A DNA stretch of 41,110 nt. It comes from Thermoplasmatota archaeon (GTDB taxonomy: Archaea > Thermoplasmatota > Penumbrarchaeia > JANQNL01). The notes under the pieces are model-generated. The model was given only the letters and a program-made list of their open reading frames with translations. It did no database searches and was not told where the DNA came from. The position numbers were made by a program, and so were the translations under genes. The stretch spans positions 1-41,110 of the forward strand of contig JANQNL010000168.1 in NCBI GenBank assembly GCA_028279585.1. The letters run 5' to 3'. Shown here piece by piece: positions 39,307 to 41,110 of the stretch (position 1 is the first letter of the stretch; every line of letters begins with the position of its first letter).

Positions 39307-40539
39307 ATGCGTATGGCGCAAGAGACGGGATCTGACGACGTCCGGGATGGGACCCCCATGGATCTAGGTATCCATGGTGAGGATGTTATCGTCACACCGC
39401 ACAGCGCTACAACCTCCGAACTTATGTCCGAGATGGGCGAAGATGTGGTGTCCGACTATATCCAAACCACCCTTGACGTAGAAGAGATGGAGAAACTGCA
39501 CCGCGAGCAGGGTATCATCAAAGAGGACGTGCTCAATCATATCCTCTTTCACAAGGCCCTTATCGACGATGATCAGGACTCTCCAGACATTGATTATGAC
39601 AAGTATATCAACATGGTCAACGAGCTCCAGAAGGGGTATCACCTGACCATGTCGAACCCTTACGATATGTCGATAGCCATCAGCTTCGAGCTAGTCATCG
39701 AGCAGAAGCTGAATCCATGGGATATCGACCTTCGTAGGTTCACAAGACTGTATCTGAAGCATGCCAACAAACAGGATGAGCTCGACCTCATCACTGCTGG
39801 CAAGATAATCTTCATGGCATGGGCCATCCTCAGGATAAAGTCCGAGGACGTCCTGTTCAGAGCTGAGCAGGAACCCGAAGAGGATGAGTTCTTCGACGAT
39901 GGCATGTGGGACTTCATTTCCGACGACGAGGACTTCGAGTTCACAAAGGAGGTCCTCACAGCTGAGGACCCACCGATCAAGGAGATGGTGTGGCGCAAGG
40001 GCAAGAGGCCCGTGACACTCCTGGAACTGGTCGGTGCCTTCGAGGAGGCCCGCGAGGAGTCCATCAAGCTCAAGGAGATAAACAAGCGAAGACTGGAGCT
40101 TGTACAGAACAACATGAAGCTTCGGAAGAAGAACGTTCGCGAAAAGCTCCACAGGGACTCCCAGGAAGAGGACATCAGGCTTGTGTGGGAACGAATAATG
40201 ACCTTCAATGGTACTGCCATCCCCATGTCAGACCTCCTGTGGGAGGGTGACAGGGATGATATCATCCTGGTGGTCAGGGCGATACTGTTCCTGGCCCAGA
40301 GGAGATGGGTCAAGATAAGACAGAAGAACTTCCCATACGGTGAGGTCTACGTCACCAACATCTTCGACCCAGAGAAGTCCATGATACCAGACACCATCAA
40401 GAACGATCCGGACGCCTATCAGGTGCTGTTCGGTGGACTTGAGGGATTACCCAAGGGAATGGTGATCACTGCCAAGGCCTCGCAGCAGCAGGCCGGTGGT
40501 GTGGACATCGAGCCGCATGAGATGGGATTGAACACCTAA
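39307..40539 (+). CDS. scpA: segregation and condensation protein A (kleisin)
   Basis: 410 residues, longer than bacterial ScpA (about 250) because of an N-terminal extension of about 100 residues and an acidic insert. The kleisin core begins near NPYDMSIAISFELVIEQKLNPWDIDLRRF, with the typical NPWDIDL motif; LITAGKIIFMAWAILRIKSEDVL is the next conserved helix, and a C-terminal winged helix binds the SMC head. ScpA bridges the two SMC heads and recruits ScpB. ATGs at 39307 and 39313 are both possible; AGGG before the second gives a 6-nt spacing. It precedes scpB by 12 nt. Confidence 0.93.
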   Translation: MRMAQETGSDDVRDGTPMDLGIHGEDVIVTPHSATTSELMSEMGEDVVSDYIQTTLDVEEMEKLHREQGIIKEDVLNHILFHKALIDDDQDSPDIDYDKYINMVNELQKGYHLTMSNPYDMSIAISFELVIEQKLNPWDIDLRRFTRLYLKHANKQDELDLITAGKIIFMAWAILRIKSEDVLFRAEQEPEEDEFFDDGMWDFISDDEDFEFTKEVLTAEDPPIKEMVWRKGKRPVTLLELVGAFEEAREESIKLKEINKRRLELVQNNMKLRKKNVREKLHRDSQEEDIRLVWERIMTFNGTAIPMSDLLWEGDRDDIILVVRAILFLAQRRWVKIRQKNFPYGEVYVTNIFDPEKSMIPDTIKNDPDAYQVLFGGLEGLPKGMVITAKASQQQAGGVDIEPHEMGLNT

Positions 40540-40551
40540 GGAGCATGGTCC

Positions 40552-41110
40552 ATGTCCGAGGGGAAAAAGAGCACCAAGGTCAAGGAGATATACATTCTCG
40601 AGGCTGCCCTCTTCTCAGCAGGCCGAGCGCTCACCCTGGACGAGATATGCGAGGCCACAGAGATAGGCAAGCGCAAGGCCAGGAAGCTGCTGGATGAGCT
40701 TCGCTTGAGCTACTACGAACGTGAGGGTTCTCTAGAGATAATCACCGTGGGTGACAAGTACACCATGTGCTTGAAGCCTGCTTACGCAGAGCACGCTGCA
40801 AAGCTTGCCCAGATGGAGGTCCCTGTCAAGGTCCTCAAGACCGTTGCTCTCATCGCATACCACCAGCCCATCAGGCAGTCACAGCTTGTGATGATGGTAG
40901 GCTCAAAGGTCTATGACCACGTCAAGGAGCTCCACGAGCTCGGGCTCATCCGGGTCCGTCGTGAGGGTTCCACCAAGGTACTTACGACCTCGCAGAGGTT
41001 CACAGAATACTTCGGTATCGACGCTGTGGACCGTCAGGGCATCAAGGAATGGCTTGCCAAGAAGGTCGGTATAGACCCGGACAAGGTCGAGCAGACCCTG
41101 GAATCCTACG
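40552..41110 (+). CDS. scpB: segregation and condensation protein B (partial, cut by window end)
   Basis: The ATG at 40552 has GGAG 8 nt upstream, and 186 codons are visible before the edge. Residues 10-90 form the first winged helix (EIYILEAALFSAGRALTLDE, then IGKRKARKLLDELR) and residues 95-160 the second (KVLKTVALIAYHQPIRQSQL), in the order typical of ScpB. ScpB dimers bind the centre of ScpA in the SMC complex. Only the first part is present; bacterial and archaeal ScpB usually run to about 180-200 residues, so the stop is probably close beyond the window. Confidence 0.93.
   Translation, partial: MSEGKKSTKVKEIYILEAALFSAGRALTLDEICEATEIGKRKARKLLDELRLSYYEREGSLEIITVGDKYTMCLKPAYAEHAAKLAQMEVPVKVLKTVALIAYHQPIRQSQLVMMVGSKVYDHVKELHELGLIRVRREGSTKVLTTSQRFTEYFGIDAVDRQGIKEWLAKKVGIDPDKVEQTLESY

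Noticed and set aside
1-41110. Insertion sequences or prophage genes
   Set aside because: No transposase, integrase or phage structural motif was seen in any frame read.

Overview
The window looks archaeal, most likely a mesophilic or moderately thermophilic euryarchaeon. Evidence: A/T-rich TATA-like boxes 25-35 nt upstream of genes, GGAGG-type ribosome binding sites mixed with GTG and TTG starts, a long archaeal-type FKBP isomerase, a RecJ-like DHH protein, an smc-scpA-scpB cluster, and many secreted proteins with PKD, cadherin-like, CARDB and calcium-repeat ectodomains ending in one membrane helix and a charged cytoplasmic tail. An uncultured Thermoplasmata lineage from sediment would fit, since such genomes are known for extracellular clostripain-like proteins, but the sequence alone does not prove it. 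No rRNA, tRNA, CRISPR array or transposase was seen.

Layout. (1) 1-315: C-terminal acidic tail of a protein that begins outside the window. (2) 312-3922, minus strand: a compact NAD salvage operon. A ribbon-helix-helix/Nudix protein with a degenerate Nudix box comes first, followed by pncB, nadE, pncA and a small HAD protein. Three tandem 9-bp repeats lie just upstream of the first gene; together these look like an NrtR-like NAD regulator with a different DNA-binding domain and its operator. (3) 4037-5206: unknown protein, divergent from the NAD operon. (4) 5199-7987, minus: anaerobic ribonucleotide reductase nrdD-nrdG. (5) 8126-18626, minus: a five-gene surface operon, comprising a PPC/cadherin-like protein, a clostripain-fold PKD protein whose catalytic His is replaced, the poly-gamma-glutamate synthase pair pgsB-pgsC, and a beta-helix/CARDB protein. 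(6) 18736-21072, plus: a cysteine hydrolase, a thioredoxin-reductase-like flavoprotein lacking its CxxC, and an RlmN-like radical SAM protein. (7) 21337-23138, plus: a small basic protein and a RecJ-like DHH protein. (8) 23139-27555, minus: a three-gene flavin/iron-sulfur dehydrogenase module resembling dye-linked proline dehydrogenase, HcnABC or GlpABC. (9) 27724-30863, plus: FKBP isomerase and a coiled-coil protein with a RecA/KaiC-like domain whose Walker motifs are degenerate. (10) 31136-33544, minus: thrombospondin-type-3 repeat surface protein. (11) 33677-34714, plus: queA, unusual in an archaeon. (12) 35375 to the end, plus: smc, scpA, scpB (cut by the window edge).

A second theme is long, nearly perfect inverted repeats in the few real intergenic gaps: 21030-21167 (overlapping a gene 3' end), 30862-31087 (a 16-bp closing stem around nested hairpins, followed by a T-run), 34975-35023 and 35167-35212. 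They are not explained by the protein genes and are candidates for structured RNAs or a repeat family.
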